Positions 48,690 to 58,433 of a DNA stretch of 58,433 nt are shown piece by piece. The stretch spans positions 1-58,433 of the forward strand of contig JSYX01000182.1 of NCBI GenBank assembly GCA_000787465.1, given 5' to 3'. Numbering within the stretch: position 1 is the first letter of the stretch; every line of letters starts with the position of its first letter. The notes beneath the pieces were generated by a model. The model was not told the origin of the DNA and did not search any database. It was given only the letters and a program-made list of their open reading frames with translations. Source of the DNA: Thermomucor indicae-seudaticae. Taxonomy: Eukaryota > Mucoromycota > Mucoromycetes > Mucorales > Lichtheimiaceae. Position numbers and translations under genes: made by a program.

Positions 48690-49546
48690 CTATACATCTG
48701 GTGACTGATTGACGTCTTCCAAGGGAATCGTTTCGTACCGTTTTCCTTTACTGTTTGTCCTGGCTGCTGCACGTTGCGCACTCTGGAGTAATACCTTTTT
48801 CGCTTTGCCTACTGCGCGCGTAAAAGGCGCATGGTCTTGAGACAGATCACCCACTCTTTCGTTATTGTTGTCGCCACTCGCTGCTAAGAAAGGTTCTCCT
48901 GACGGATCTGACACTTTTCGCTTCATCTTGTTGCTGTTGTTACTGCAACTACTAGTTCCAACTTGCACCCAATCCGATTCATCCGACGGATTATCTTCTT
49001 CTACTGTTGTTGTTGTTGTCGTTGTCTTCTTTTGGGATACCATGATAGGCTCCATTTCCCTTCGCATACAGGCCCACTCGCCTCCCAAGGTCATGATGAT
49101 AGCGTCCATAATTTGCAAAAACCACCATGCACCACGCGTAGGAAACCGTTGCGTGTGTATCCATACTCCAAGGATGTGGAAGAAATGCAGTGTCAGCACA
49201 AAGTCGAGGACAAGTTTGGCGCGCTGAACAATAAAAACCAAAAGGGGTATGCTCAAGACCGCATTCACGAGCCAGACTATCGCTAGTGTCCAGCCAAACA
49301 CAGTGTCGATACGGATTTCAGCGTCGTCGAGAATAAAGTCGAGCGAAAGTTCGACTCCCGTAAGTGCTAAAGCGATCAGTAAGAGTAGACTAATCGTAAT
49401 GTAAAATACGGTTTGGAGAGATACAATCTAACCAGCAGCATCTTAGTTAAGGAGAACACGCCATGGAATATTTAATTGCAGGAACACACCTGTGCAATGA
49501 TCAGGACCGGATCCCATCCTGCTGTCCGAAAGGACGACGGTGCCAT
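48690..49546 (-). CDS. SYS1: SYS1 Golgi membrane protein with long C-terminal tail
   Basis: Two exons (49546-49490, 49427-48690) join in frame to 264 residues. The N-terminus reads MAPSSFRTAGWDPVLIIAQIVSLQTVFYITI, matching SYS1 proteins. Four hydrophobic segments follow, and the block FGWTLAIVWLVNAVLSIPLL...LDFVLTLHFFHI...RGAWWFLQIMDAIIMTLGGEWACMRREMEPI is strongly diagnostic. SYS1 is an integral Golgi protein that recruits the Arl3/ARFRP1 GTPase, and through it Arl1 and golgins, for trafficking. Beyond the core there is a soluble tail of about 120 residues with a Thr run, Ser/Asn-rich stretches and a basic end, longer than in most homologues. The 57-nt first exon is supported by the homology. 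Confidence 0.9.
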
Positions 49547-50557
49547 GATGCTAATCTCTATCAAAAGGGAAGGGCCTTAATCGTTAAGCTTGCGGCCCGG
49601 AGATTCAAAATACCCGAAGCGTTATTGATGCCGATAAGTTCAAACGACCCAAGCTCTATATGCATGTGGAGACAGCAAGTTTTACTTTTTGGAGATGAAA
49701 TATGAAGAGATGAGAGGATGAAATATATGTCTTATACATATTAAAGGACAAAATATGTAAAGAGGAAGAATGAAGTATGAGTGGATAAAGAGCAAAATCT
49801 GATATGTATCAGAACAACATAACTTTTTGCAGGATGAATGAACTTCTTGGCGAAGGAACTGATTGTTTGCTGCTTGCGAGTTTGAGTTTGGGAGTTGCTC
49901 ACGAACAAGGATGATAATGAAGTGGACGTAATCGATGTTGAAGGTGAACAGGGCAAAAAAGAGCGGCATCGCATGTAGTAGATGATATAAAAGACGATAA
50001 CCAAGAGACAGAAGCTTGAGTCTTTCATGTGCGCTGCTAGTCGTCTTGAAGGTGCTCGCTTCGCTGGAGCGGGTATCAATAATGGCGGCGGTCGCTTGCA
50101 CGTCTTGGTGTTTTTGGATCAAGTTGGACAAGGTTCCAGGTATCCATCCGGTCAAAAATCTCCTGCTGGTCATAGTTATCATCTTCCTCTTCAGAGGGCA
50201 AGCCGAAAGCCGTGTCAGGCCGGATTAAAGTATGACAAGGTGGACGCCTGTTAAGACACAGAGGCTCAGGAGGGTATACTGGTGTTTAGGTAGACGAAAA
50301 TGGTTCTGGCTTGATGATGTTTTCAGGCGGAAGTGTGTCCTGCAAGACAGATAGTCTGGTCAACTATTATTCTAGCAAGACTTTTAGCCTGCTTATTATT
50401 TACCATTTAGCTTTTATGATACAAATGTGTGTGATGAGGAGGATGAATAAAGAGTTCAATGCAATGGAGAAGGAAACAAAGAAAGAGAAAGGAAATGGAG
50501 GAAGTCTAATTGCTGTTTAAAGTAAATAACGCCGCATTGCCAAAGTGTACATGACGT
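49547..50557. other. Intergenic region with weak minus-strand coding signal
   Basis: About 1 kb between SYS1 and the AAA ATPase. On the minus strand, two short motifs look coding: DTLPPENIIKPEPF near 50,300-50,340 after a CAG acceptor, and an acidic GLPSEEEDDNYDQQEIFDRMDTWNLVQLD near 50,100-50,205. They are in the same orientation, but I could not build a convincing full gene, and the downstream frame to about 49,690 is uncertain. A small tail-anchored or soluble protein is conceivable. A poly-A/T-rich 3' end lies near 49,690-49,800. Confidence 0.3.
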
Positions 50558-53500
50558 TCAAGAAAACCCAATCGCATGCTTCTTGCGTTTGGTTCCCCCG
50601 TCGCCATACTTTGCAGCCCATTTACGTATTTCCACCAAGGAATCCATATCCTCACTGCAACTTGCCGGTATCATCTTTAATGCCTCGTCGAAATGCGCTT
50701 TTCGTAATATCCGTTTACTGTTGCTGGATGCTTCTTGCTGTACTGCTCTCAAGGCTGCTGTTACACACAGGTTTTTCAGGTCTGATCCAGAGTACAATTC
50801 CGTCCGCCGGGCCAGCTCCGCCACGGACACTTCATGTTCTTCCTCTTGTAAAAGCATCTTTAGGATTTCTATCCGGTCCTCTTCCGTGGGTAAATCGACT
50901 AATAATGCGCAAAAATAAGTATAGATTAAATTTCAAATGTGTGTTTCCCAGCTTACCCAGGATGCGTCTTGGCATACGCCGTAAAGCTGCATCGTCTAAA
51001 TCAAACGGCCGATTGGTGGCTGCCATAACAATAACACCGTGATTGTCACTTGATAATCCGTCCCACTCAACCATAAATTGGTTGATAATTTCTCGGTGTG
51101 CGTTTGACGTAGAGTCTGATCTTCGCCGATTCAACAGACTGTCAACTTCGTCAATAAACACTACGCACGGTGATAATTTACGCGCAAGTGAAAACATCGC
51201 CTATAATATTTCTGCACTCAATACGTGTACGGTTTCCCCTACGTGGGTACTCCGTGGTACAGTACCTTGACATTCTTTTCGCCTTCTCCCAAGTACATTT
51301 CATATCTGCAAATGTTATATACCAGTTACATTCTGAAGTCTTCGTCTCTTGCTTCTTTTACAACTTACATATCGCTTGCTTGAATTTCCAGCATTCGACT
51401 ACCACTTTCTTTGGCAACGGCTTTGGCAAGCATAGTCTAAACAACACACATCATCAGCGTATTCTATCCTTTCGGATGCATGATTCTTGTTGTCTCACCT
51501 TTCCCGTTCCAGGAGGACCAAACAGCAATACCCCAGATATGAAATTTCGCTTCAAAATGCCTTTCTGGAACAAGTCTGGCCTGACCAGCGGTAACGTGAT
51601 GAGCGTCTGGAGCGTCTCTATCGTGACACGCGGAGCACGGATGTCTTTAAAGGTACACTGCACCTTGGCTAGTTTATGCACAGCTTTATCAGTCCGCTGC
51701 GACCCTTCTTTATCACGCAACACTTACATGGATCGACGATACGACTGAGCAGTCGCAACTCATATTCGTCGCATTGCCTCTTCACCAGACTGAGATCGAC
51801 TTCTCCAGCTTTACCGACAGGGATCTTTTCTCGCTCAAGCCATCGATCTGCAGCACGTCTGCTCACAAGACTCTGCCGTACGATCTGATTTGCCACCACA
51901 AAGTCTTCGAAATCAATCTTATTTTTTCCTTGGGAAAGTGCATGACCCAATGCAGTTGTGACGTGACGGTCGACTTCTTGAGCATTCCACAAGGAGTCTT
52001 GAATGCCCTCCAGGGACGCTAATCCTGCGACTTGTTGTGGAACGGTTCCAGGCAACATGGCCAGTCCAATGACCTGCTTTTGGTTCAGGTTGGCTATGAT
52101 CTGTCTGGCGTTTACTTCTCCAATCCGTTTGGCGGTGTCCTTTTCGAGCTGAGCTTCCCAAGACCGCAAAAGTGTTACGTCGTGCACAGGCGGTGGAATA
52201 GTAATACACTTCATCCCCGTCGTCATAGGTATTTCGTTTTCATCGAGCGATAGCTTATAGTTGGGATGCTTTCTGGTTAAAGGCGGCGAATAGCCTGCCA
52301 TAACCACAATAGGATGTCCTTTTTGTCGCAAATGCTCAATAGCCGTCATCAGTGACTTCAACATTAGCGACGACAAGACGTCGTGCATATCTCCATAATC
52401 CCGCAGATAAACCAGCTTGGGTTGGCTTGTCATAACCGTTGCGTTGGCGATAGACGTCTTATCTTTGCTATCAGGAATTTGCAAAAGCATACGCTCAAAC
52501 AAAGAGGTGTATCGAGTAGTCATTTCTGCTACTGCTTTCGGTGCCAGTTTTTGCGCTTCCTTCATGTAATACTGAAGCTTCTCAGAACTCGTATCAGTCT
52601 GACCATTCGATTCACTGTCCACTTCGGAGTTGTTGTCCACTTTTATCTCGCCTAGGTCGTGTTCTGTATCGTTGCCAGAAGACTCATTCTTCGTCGAAAG
52701 TATAGCAGACCGAATAGCTAACAACGCTGACGAACTGGAATCCGCTCCAGACATAACAGGAAGTAGCGTAACAACTATATTGACAACACCACCTCAGCAA
52801 ACGTGCAAATGGTCTAACGTGGTTTATTGTAAATCTTACCGTTGCCATAACCCTCTTGTGCAAGCGCGATAAAATCCTGGGGGTCAAAAATCATAAGATC
52901 CGCACCAACTTCTGCTGCTATTTGACGAGCCATTTTGTCTTGCATGTAAGTGGCACCTCTACCTGTCACGTTCAAAACAATATGATCGGAATGGTTGAGA
53001 GCTGCCAGCGTGCCCTTGGGTGCCAAACCAGCTCGTACGCTTAGTCTGAGTTCATTCCACAGGTAACTCGGGAGTGCATCGGCATAGATCGGACATAAGG
53101 GCTCCGGTTGAATAGACGCATGCGCAAGATAATTGGTTGCCATAAATGCCTCTACAGTAGTAACAAAATATTAAAAGAATAAGCATTCAATGAATCCATG
53201 AGCTATATTTACGCAAAAAGGACACTCTCATATCGCTTCACATACTAGGAATGACAAGCAACGATCGTCTGCTTTTTCGACCTATCTTGCGACCTTTTGT
53301 TGAATTCGGCAAAGCGTCCGCCGGCGTGTCGCTCGAACGATAGTCGACAGTCGTCAAAGGGTCTTCAGTTTCGTTGGAATTAGCATTGGGAGGTGTGCCG
53401 TTAGGTGCTGCTGACGACGGGACTGCTGCTGCTGCTGTTGCTGCTGCAGTGGAGGCCGAAGTGTCCGCTGCTGGATCTTGGTTTGGACTGACGCTGCTTC

Positions 53501-53600
53501 TACTCCTCTTCGCTATAATGACGCATGATGATGCCGGCATCCATCGTATCGTCGACTGAAGCGTTAATCGGCCGAATCGAGGTATCAATACAGCCGACAT
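50558..53600 (-). CDS. Mitochondrial AAA+ ATPase, Msp1/ATAD1- and DAA1-like
   Basis: Multi-exon gene from ATG at 53600. The first exon encodes a likely mitochondrial presequence (MSAVLIPRFGRLTLQSTIRW, Arg-rich, no acidic residues early) then an Ala/Ser/Pro-rich linker. The next part (YLWNELRLSVRAGL...HIVLNVTGRGATYMQDKMARQIAAEVGADLMIFD) looks like a degenerate first AAA module: the Walker A region lacks the canonical GKT. A long middle region follows. The active AAA module has [22 protein letters not shown] (Walker A), PCVVFIDEVDSLL (Walker B), NGVIVMAATNRP-like sensor 1, and arginine fingers near LRRMPRRI. It resembles the Msp1/ATAD1 and DAA1-type AAA proteins. Function is probably membrane-protein extraction or mitochondrial quality control, but the presequence points inside the organelle. 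Confidence 0.82.
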
Positions 53601-54956
53601 TTAATTGGGAATAAAAGAAATGCCGGCAGATCCAGAGCTGCCCCTCCCCCCTTCACTGGAAATCGTGGCTTAGTCGGAAGTTCGATTCAGGGCGTAAACG
53701 CTTTAAAGCTCCTCTTGGGCAGAAACAGGCATGAGCTTATTAATCATTTCGGCTCAATCAGATGGATAGGCCGTTCCACTCTACCTATGACTGACATTTG
53801 CTGATCTAAATGACGTCTTAAGATAAGCAGTGCCTGACACAACGGAAGACCTTCGGAAAGGCATCCAACTTGAGTGCGTCCGGATTCCGCAATGAGATGG
53901 CATTTCTTTTGCTACTGCAGAGAAACCTTTGTGTACGTTGACTTTCCAGAGTTTGTGCTTCAATGCTAGATCTTGCCTGCGAAATCCAGTTTCCAATTGG
54001 CGATTAGTTTTGCTCAGCTGTGTCGACTATAGGTCATTGTCAAGAGGACGACGAATCCAAGGCTTTATTCGTTGCTTCTATATATAGACTGTAAGATATA
54101 TGCTTGAAGATGAGATATGTACAATAAATGATTACATATTGCAGACGCAAAGATGGAATATGCACAAAATGATCATGTTAATACAGATTCATGCGAAGAT
54201 GAGCTATAGATGGTTAACGTAACATCTTACATAGTCCATACGACTGTACTTTATTATGTAAAACAGTCAGTAATGTGCGTTACAAACAATATTACAAATA
54301 AGCAGTTATTGACAGAAGCGGTTGTGCAAATACCATCCGATGCTATAAGCGGACCGCCATGTTTACGGCAATTGGAAGCTGCCAAAGCATCATTCGAAAA
54401 CAGAGGACAACCAAGACTTTCGACACAACCGTATTCTCATATTGTGATTTGCCATAAAATACAGTTATCTTTGGTAAGTGTACTTACAAAGCAACGTTGT
54501 GTAGTTGGCCAGTCAACGCGAAAGTATGTATCTCCAAGCTCCTGTTGTCAAGAAAACCTTAATGAACTGTCTAGGCCAACCGCACCACTTTGACATTGTC
54601 CGAGTTCAGTTTTTGTATAACACAAACTTTGTCATTGGTAAGCTCTTAGTAATCGCGATCGAATCAAATGGACAGCATCAAACACGAAAGGAAAAACGAA
54701 GTGGTGATGTCAGAGCCACTTTTATCGTACGCATCCAGTCAGGATAATCACGTAGCAGTAATTCCAACGAGCATCATAAGGGGCATGCAGCTCATGGTAT
54801 CTTCGAGATAATCCCTATGCCTACACTATAAATTGATGTAGTTGTGTAATATATGACATTGAATAATAATGCACCCCAAGTTCATTCATAAAGCGAATGC
54901 TTCTATTCAATATTGACTATACCAACCACCCATTCCTCCCGTACATTGGATGAGGT
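53601..54956. other. Gene-poor region, weak open frames
   Basis: About 1.35 kb. A plus-strand frame at 54,210-54,593 overlaps another at 54,505-54,747. A short GTAAG...TAG segment of about 31 nt near 54,474-54,504 would join them, but that is too short for a reliable intron. No motif is recognised. Otherwise AT-rich intergenic DNA. Confidence 0.3.
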
Positions 54957-55945
54957 ACAGTGGTCACCCGCTTTTTCCACCCCGGTTTTTTTCCACCCTC
55001 AAGCTTTTCCGTGCATTTTCTGGAAATCCGCAAACCACTTATAAACATTTTCCAGCCCTCAAGATTTTCAGTTTTCCGTCCTTTTCTAGACCGGGAAATT
55101 TTATCGGGGTTACTAAACACAGCAAAGGAAAGCTACGTTTTTACAAAGTATTGGGTCCAAGTCGACTGCTTCGACCTCTTCGCTAACAGTATTTCCCGTC
55201 TAACTTCTCTGAGCTTATCCCTAATATCACCATACTTCTATTCGTCAATTAAATCTATGACTTTGTTCACATAGTAAAGCTTCTCTGACAATGTCAATGG
55301 GGAACAGCAGTATTGTCTTCCCCATGATGCTTTTTCTCGCTGTTTTCCTTACGGTCAAAAGATCCTTCTTCCTTCCGATTCAGTAAGGAACTGACTACGT
55401 CATCAATTGTGCCCTATGGATGTACAGCGTTGCGCTCTTCTGGGTGGGTCCATGTCCAAGGACGTTTCTGATACGGCACCTCGATAGATTTCCACTAGAC
55501 GACAACTGACTTGCTCCTCTACCTTAAGCTCGTTTGTTAAATTTTGAGATACAGGTTGTCCTACACTGTCATGCATGATCCGAGAAAAACTATTGACAAC
55601 AACTTCTGGCTTCACGTTTTACCATGCTGCGGCTACCCATTTCACAGCTTGCAGCACATCGATGCGTAATATGGTATCTGTTTCTCGGTCAACTTAACCT
55701 AAATATCCGGTTTTCGCATATTTAGTGAGACCGTCCAAAAATCATTGAACGTTCAAGATCTTTTTTACGGATTCTATCTGTGTACTTTCTCGAGTTTTCC
55801 ATTACTGCTTTGGCAGTGGAATGTCTGTGAAGTTGACGAAAGCGTCTTTGACATACTGTGTAATCACCTCGATTTTTTTTCCGCCCTCAGACTTTTCCGG
55901 CCATCTGACAAATTTTCGATCTGGAAATAAGCGGGGGGACCAGTG
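54957..55945. mobile_element. Degenerate pogo/Tigger-like DNA transposon
   Basis: The left end reads TACAGTGGTCACCCGC and the right end, on the other strand, TACACTGGTCCCCCCGC. These are imperfect terminal inverted repeats flanked by TA, as in pogo/Tigger (Tc1-mariner superfamily) elements. Subterminal strings CCCTCA-AGCTTTTCCG recur near 55,000, 55,052 and 55,880. On the minus strand, a remnant IDVLQAVKWVAAAW, then a stop codon, then NVKPEVVVNSFSRIMHD (about 55,660-55,560) resembles the C-terminal end of a pogo-type transposase. Its N-terminal helix-turn-helix and DDE core are missing, so the copy is non-autonomous and inactive. Confidence 0.6.
55560..55665 (-). pseudogene. Remnant of pogo-type transposase C-terminus
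   Basis: Minus-strand translation gives IDVLQAVKWVAAAW followed by an in-frame TAA and then NVKPEVVVNSFSRIMHDS. The pattern, an alpha-helical segment with K-W-x-x-x-A-W then a Val-rich xVxNSFxR motif, matches the region after the last catalytic residue in pogo/Tigger transposases (compare a W...TIxNCFRKAG end). No catalytic Asp residues are visible upstream because that part is missing. Confidence 0.5.
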
Positions 55946-56008
55946 TATGGTATCTGTCACGGGGAGAGAATAGCTTGGATTGCTTCGAGATATGTCTCGG
56001 GGAATAGC

Positions 56009-56352
56009 AGCAGTACGTTCTTGGCTGAGGAATGTAGGTTTCTGAAAGTATTTAAAAGGAGCGAAGACGTCTTTACTTTCTCTTTAACTTTTTCATCCAA
56101 ACTCCTCTGTTCAATCCGAGAACTAGTGGAGTTTTCCTTATATTGCCTCGTACACAAAAGCGACCTTCGGTTTTTTTATTAACTGAACAACGTGAGTTTA
56201 GTTTACTTAGCTTTACTGCTACTACTACTTTACTCATGATCATCTAACTGACATGAACTTGTAGTCTCAAAAGCTCCGTCTCCCGCGCTAGATTCGAGTT
56301 ATATATACTTCCAGTTGTTGCCTAGGACTAACACAGAAAAATAATTAGTATT
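56009..56352 (+). promoter_or_regulatory. PAK gene promoter, conserved in the left-end copy
   Basis: This upstream DNA is shared with the pseudogene copy (1,440-1,787 minus), including the TATATATA string at 56,300-56,307 and the CTAACTGACATGAACTTGTAGTCTCAA-type block. The TATA-like box lies about 50 bp before the ATG, consistent with a core promoter. Bases that stayed similar in both copies mark candidate functional sites. Confidence 0.5.
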
Positions 56353-58300
56353 ATGTATTCTCCCACAAGTGCCACTGCCATGGAAAACTGTCCCGGTACT
56401 CCAGGCAAGTACCTTCTTTTTGGCTATTTATTACGATATGTAGCGAACTTTTTCTTACTAACCATTATATGAACCTTGCAGCACCAGCCCGACGCAAGTT
56501 TTCTCATATCATCAGTAGTCGTCGCCGCCACCACTTTCCCCCTCCTGCCACCACCGCCACCAGCAGCAGTTCTTCCGTAGCTGTCCTGTCATCCATTGAT
56601 GGTGATCATTCTGCAACAGAAGAGCAATCAATTGAAAAGCAACAGACTGGTAAAGATCGCAGAGCGGTCAAAACCGTCTTTGGAAAGATAGTTGGGAGCT
56701 TCAACAGTAAGCAGCCAAACCTTGCTCGAGGAAATTGCTGCAAAATCGTCTAATTCCTCTGCTTAGAACTCTCCAACAAAGACAAGGAGATCAAGATATC
56801 CGGGCCATACAATGCGAAGCACGAGGTCCACGTTGGCTTTGACCCGTATACAGGTGAACTTTCTGGTCTTCTCCATGAATGGCAAGTTCACCTTAAGCAG
56901 ATGCCGCCGCCGCCGATCCTAACCAAGTCCATCTGGTCGTCTGAACTTTTATCGTCCGCATCCAAATCTGGCTCGCTGCTCCGGATACAAGAATGCCTGA
57001 AGCACCAAAGTATTCCCCATGATACCGCAAGCAACAGCAGTTATACCGCCTCCGTCACCACCAGCAGCAGCCATGTAGCCCGTGAATATGACATCAAGCG
57101 CAAGTTGAGCACAAAGCAACGTGGATCACCGCCACCCGAAGGACTTGGATCGCCATCTGTTGCCCGGATACGACCCCAGGCACGCGACAGCAAGAACGGC
57201 ATGAAGGATGCTGAAGTGATTGCGAGACTGAAGGCCATCTGTATCGAAGACGATCCAACCAAAATTTACAGGAATATGACAAAGGTTGGGAAAGGGTAAT
57301 CTATCTGTCTATCTGTCTATCTGTTTGGATATTACAGGATTCATTGCCTGATTGATTTGGAACTGGTTTCTAGTGCCTCTGGAGATGTTTTTACCGCACA
57401 CGCTGAAGGGCAAGAGCTTCCCGTGGCCATCAAACAAATGAACTTGGAGCGGCAGCCGAAGAAGGAACTGATCATCGACGAGATCCTGATCCTGAAGGAA
57501 GTAAGACACAAGAATGTTGTTAACTACATCGACTCATACATCTGGAGAGATGATCTATGGGTCATTATGGAATACATGGAAGGAGGAACCTTGACGGATG
57601 TGGTGACGTACAGTATGATGGCGGAGGAGGAAATGGCGGTCGTGTGTAAGGAAGTCTTGACCGGTTTGTGCCATCTGCATGCGAACGGCGTGATTCATCG
57701 TGATATCAAGAGTGACAATGTGCTGTTAAGCTTGAACGGCGACATCAAGCTCAGTAAGTAAAGAAGACCTTTCGTGAGAGGAGCAAGAGACTAATATACT
57801 CTTTGTATAGCTGACTTTGGCTTTTGCGCCCGTCTCAAAGATATCAATTCGAAGCGGACTACCATGGTAGGAACACCTTACTGGGTGAGTTTCAGTGCAT
57901 CAAGCGAGCGATGGTGATGGTATACATGCTCATATCTATTGTATAGATGGCTCCAGAAGTTATAACAAGAAAGGAATATGATCCGAAGGTAGATGTCTGG
58001 AGTATGGGCATCCTCGCTATTAAGATGATTGAAGGGGAACCTCCATACTTCAACGAGGACCGGCAGCGGGCACTCTACCTTACCGCGAATAACGGCAATC
58101 CGGCACTACATGAAATACAACACATCATCCCTGTCTTCCGGGATTTTCTCGACAAGTGCCTCGACGTTGATTTCGAAAGAAGGCCAATCGCGGCCGAAAT
58201 ATTACAACACGCGTTCCTGGATCTTGCTGGCCCGGTCTCGTGTCTTGTCCCTCTTATCCGGTCCGCGCGCCGAGCGGCGGCAAACCGCAATTATCCATAG
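56353..58300 (+). CDS. PAK/Ste20-family protein kinase (Cla4/Ste20-like)
   Basis: Six exons (56353-56404, 56482-56706, 56767-57295, 57374-57753, 57811-57884, 57947-58300) join in frame to 537 residues. The first intron uses a GC donor (CCAG|GCAAGTAC). N-terminal basic Ser/Arg-rich region, then a CRIB Cdc42/Rac-binding motif [16 protein letters not shown] (about residues 103-118), then a Ser/Pro-rich linker. The kinase domain has GKGASGDVF, VAIK (K289), HRDIKSDN (D379), DFG (397-399), GTPYWMAPE and IEGEPPYF. PAKs are activated by Cdc42 or Rac and control polarity, septation and MAPK signalling. The protein is complete in the window and lacks a PH domain, so it is closer to Ste20/PAK than to Cla4. 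Intron 3 (57,296-57,373) holds a CTGTCTAT microsatellite (57,300-57,325). Confidence 0.93.
57300..57325. repeat. CTATCTGT microsatellite in PAK intron 3
   Basis: Alternating CTAT and CTGT units (ATCTATCTGTCTATCTGTCT...) occupy the start of intron 3 right after the GT donor. A simple repeat, probably without function. Confidence 0.85.
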
Positions 58301-58433
58301 CTCTCTTCCTTTGTCCCCTCTCTCCCTTTCTCTTTGTCTATATCGCTTTAATAGTAATAAAGACCTCTATGCAAACAATTGCAACCGCTTTTGACTTTTG
58401 AGCATACGACGCCGGAAAGTCTAAGTTTTTGTG

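Noticed and set aside
53660..53700. TGGCTTAGTCGG and GTTCGATTC strings resembling tRNA boxes
   Set aside because: The two boxes are adjacent with no room for the anticodon arm, and no acceptor stem pairs.
54917..55120. Minus-strand 67-codon frame
   Set aside because: It lies within the terminal and subterminal repeats of the pogo-like element and is a by-product of their composition.
1..58433. CRISPR arrays, prokaryotic operons, rRNA genes
   Set aside because: No regularly spaced repeats, no polycistronic layout and no rRNA-like segment seen; the window is eukaryotic.

Overview
This window looks like nuclear DNA from an early-diverging filamentous fungus, most likely Mucoromycota. The evidence is dense protein-coding genes with many short introns (about 50-110 nt), Gln- and Pro-rich regulators, a Tup1 co-repressor, a diaphanous-type formin and a fungal P450. 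Nothing prokaryotic (operons, Shine-Dalgarno sites, CRISPR) is present. All family calls rest on reading conserved motifs by eye. Where exon coordinates are given, I spliced the exons and checked that the frame closes.

Layout. 1-3,400 is repeat-rich and gene-poor. It holds pogo-like terminal motifs and a mosaic pseudogene made of a rad9 exon fragment joined to the promoter and first exons of a PAK kinase. 3.4-12.4 kb carries FMC1 (ATP synthase assembly, +), a DDHD phospholipase (-), a choline/ethanolamine kinase (+) and an Srs2/UvrD-type helicase (-). 12.9-15.2 kb has a two-TM protein (+) and the checkpoint clamp subunit Rad9 (-). 16.1-24.7 kb has a formin (+) and Tup1 (-). 26.6-31.5 kb has an FAD monooxygenase with a frameshift (-), a small Cys-rich protein (+) and a cytochrome P450 (-). 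32.1-40.4 kb has a CP2/Grainyhead transcription factor, a B-box plus DUF2009 protein and an ANKRD16-like ankyrin protein (all -). 43.4-48.5 kb has two GLI/ZIC-like C2H2 zinc-finger factors in tandem (+). 48.7-53.6 kb has the Golgi protein SYS1 and a mitochondrial AAA+ ATPase (both -). 53.6-56.0 kb is gene-poor and holds a decayed pogo/Tigger-like transposon. 56.35-58.3 kb is a complete PAK/Ste20 kinase (+).

Most genes are housekeeping or regulatory and do not form a pathway. The FAD monooxygenase and P450, 1.7 kb apart, could be a small oxidative-metabolism pair. I found no coherent new multi-gene system. The most unusual observations are the mosaic pseudogene at the left end, inverted relative to the intact PAK gene 54 kb away, and a run of GC-AG introns in conserved genes.
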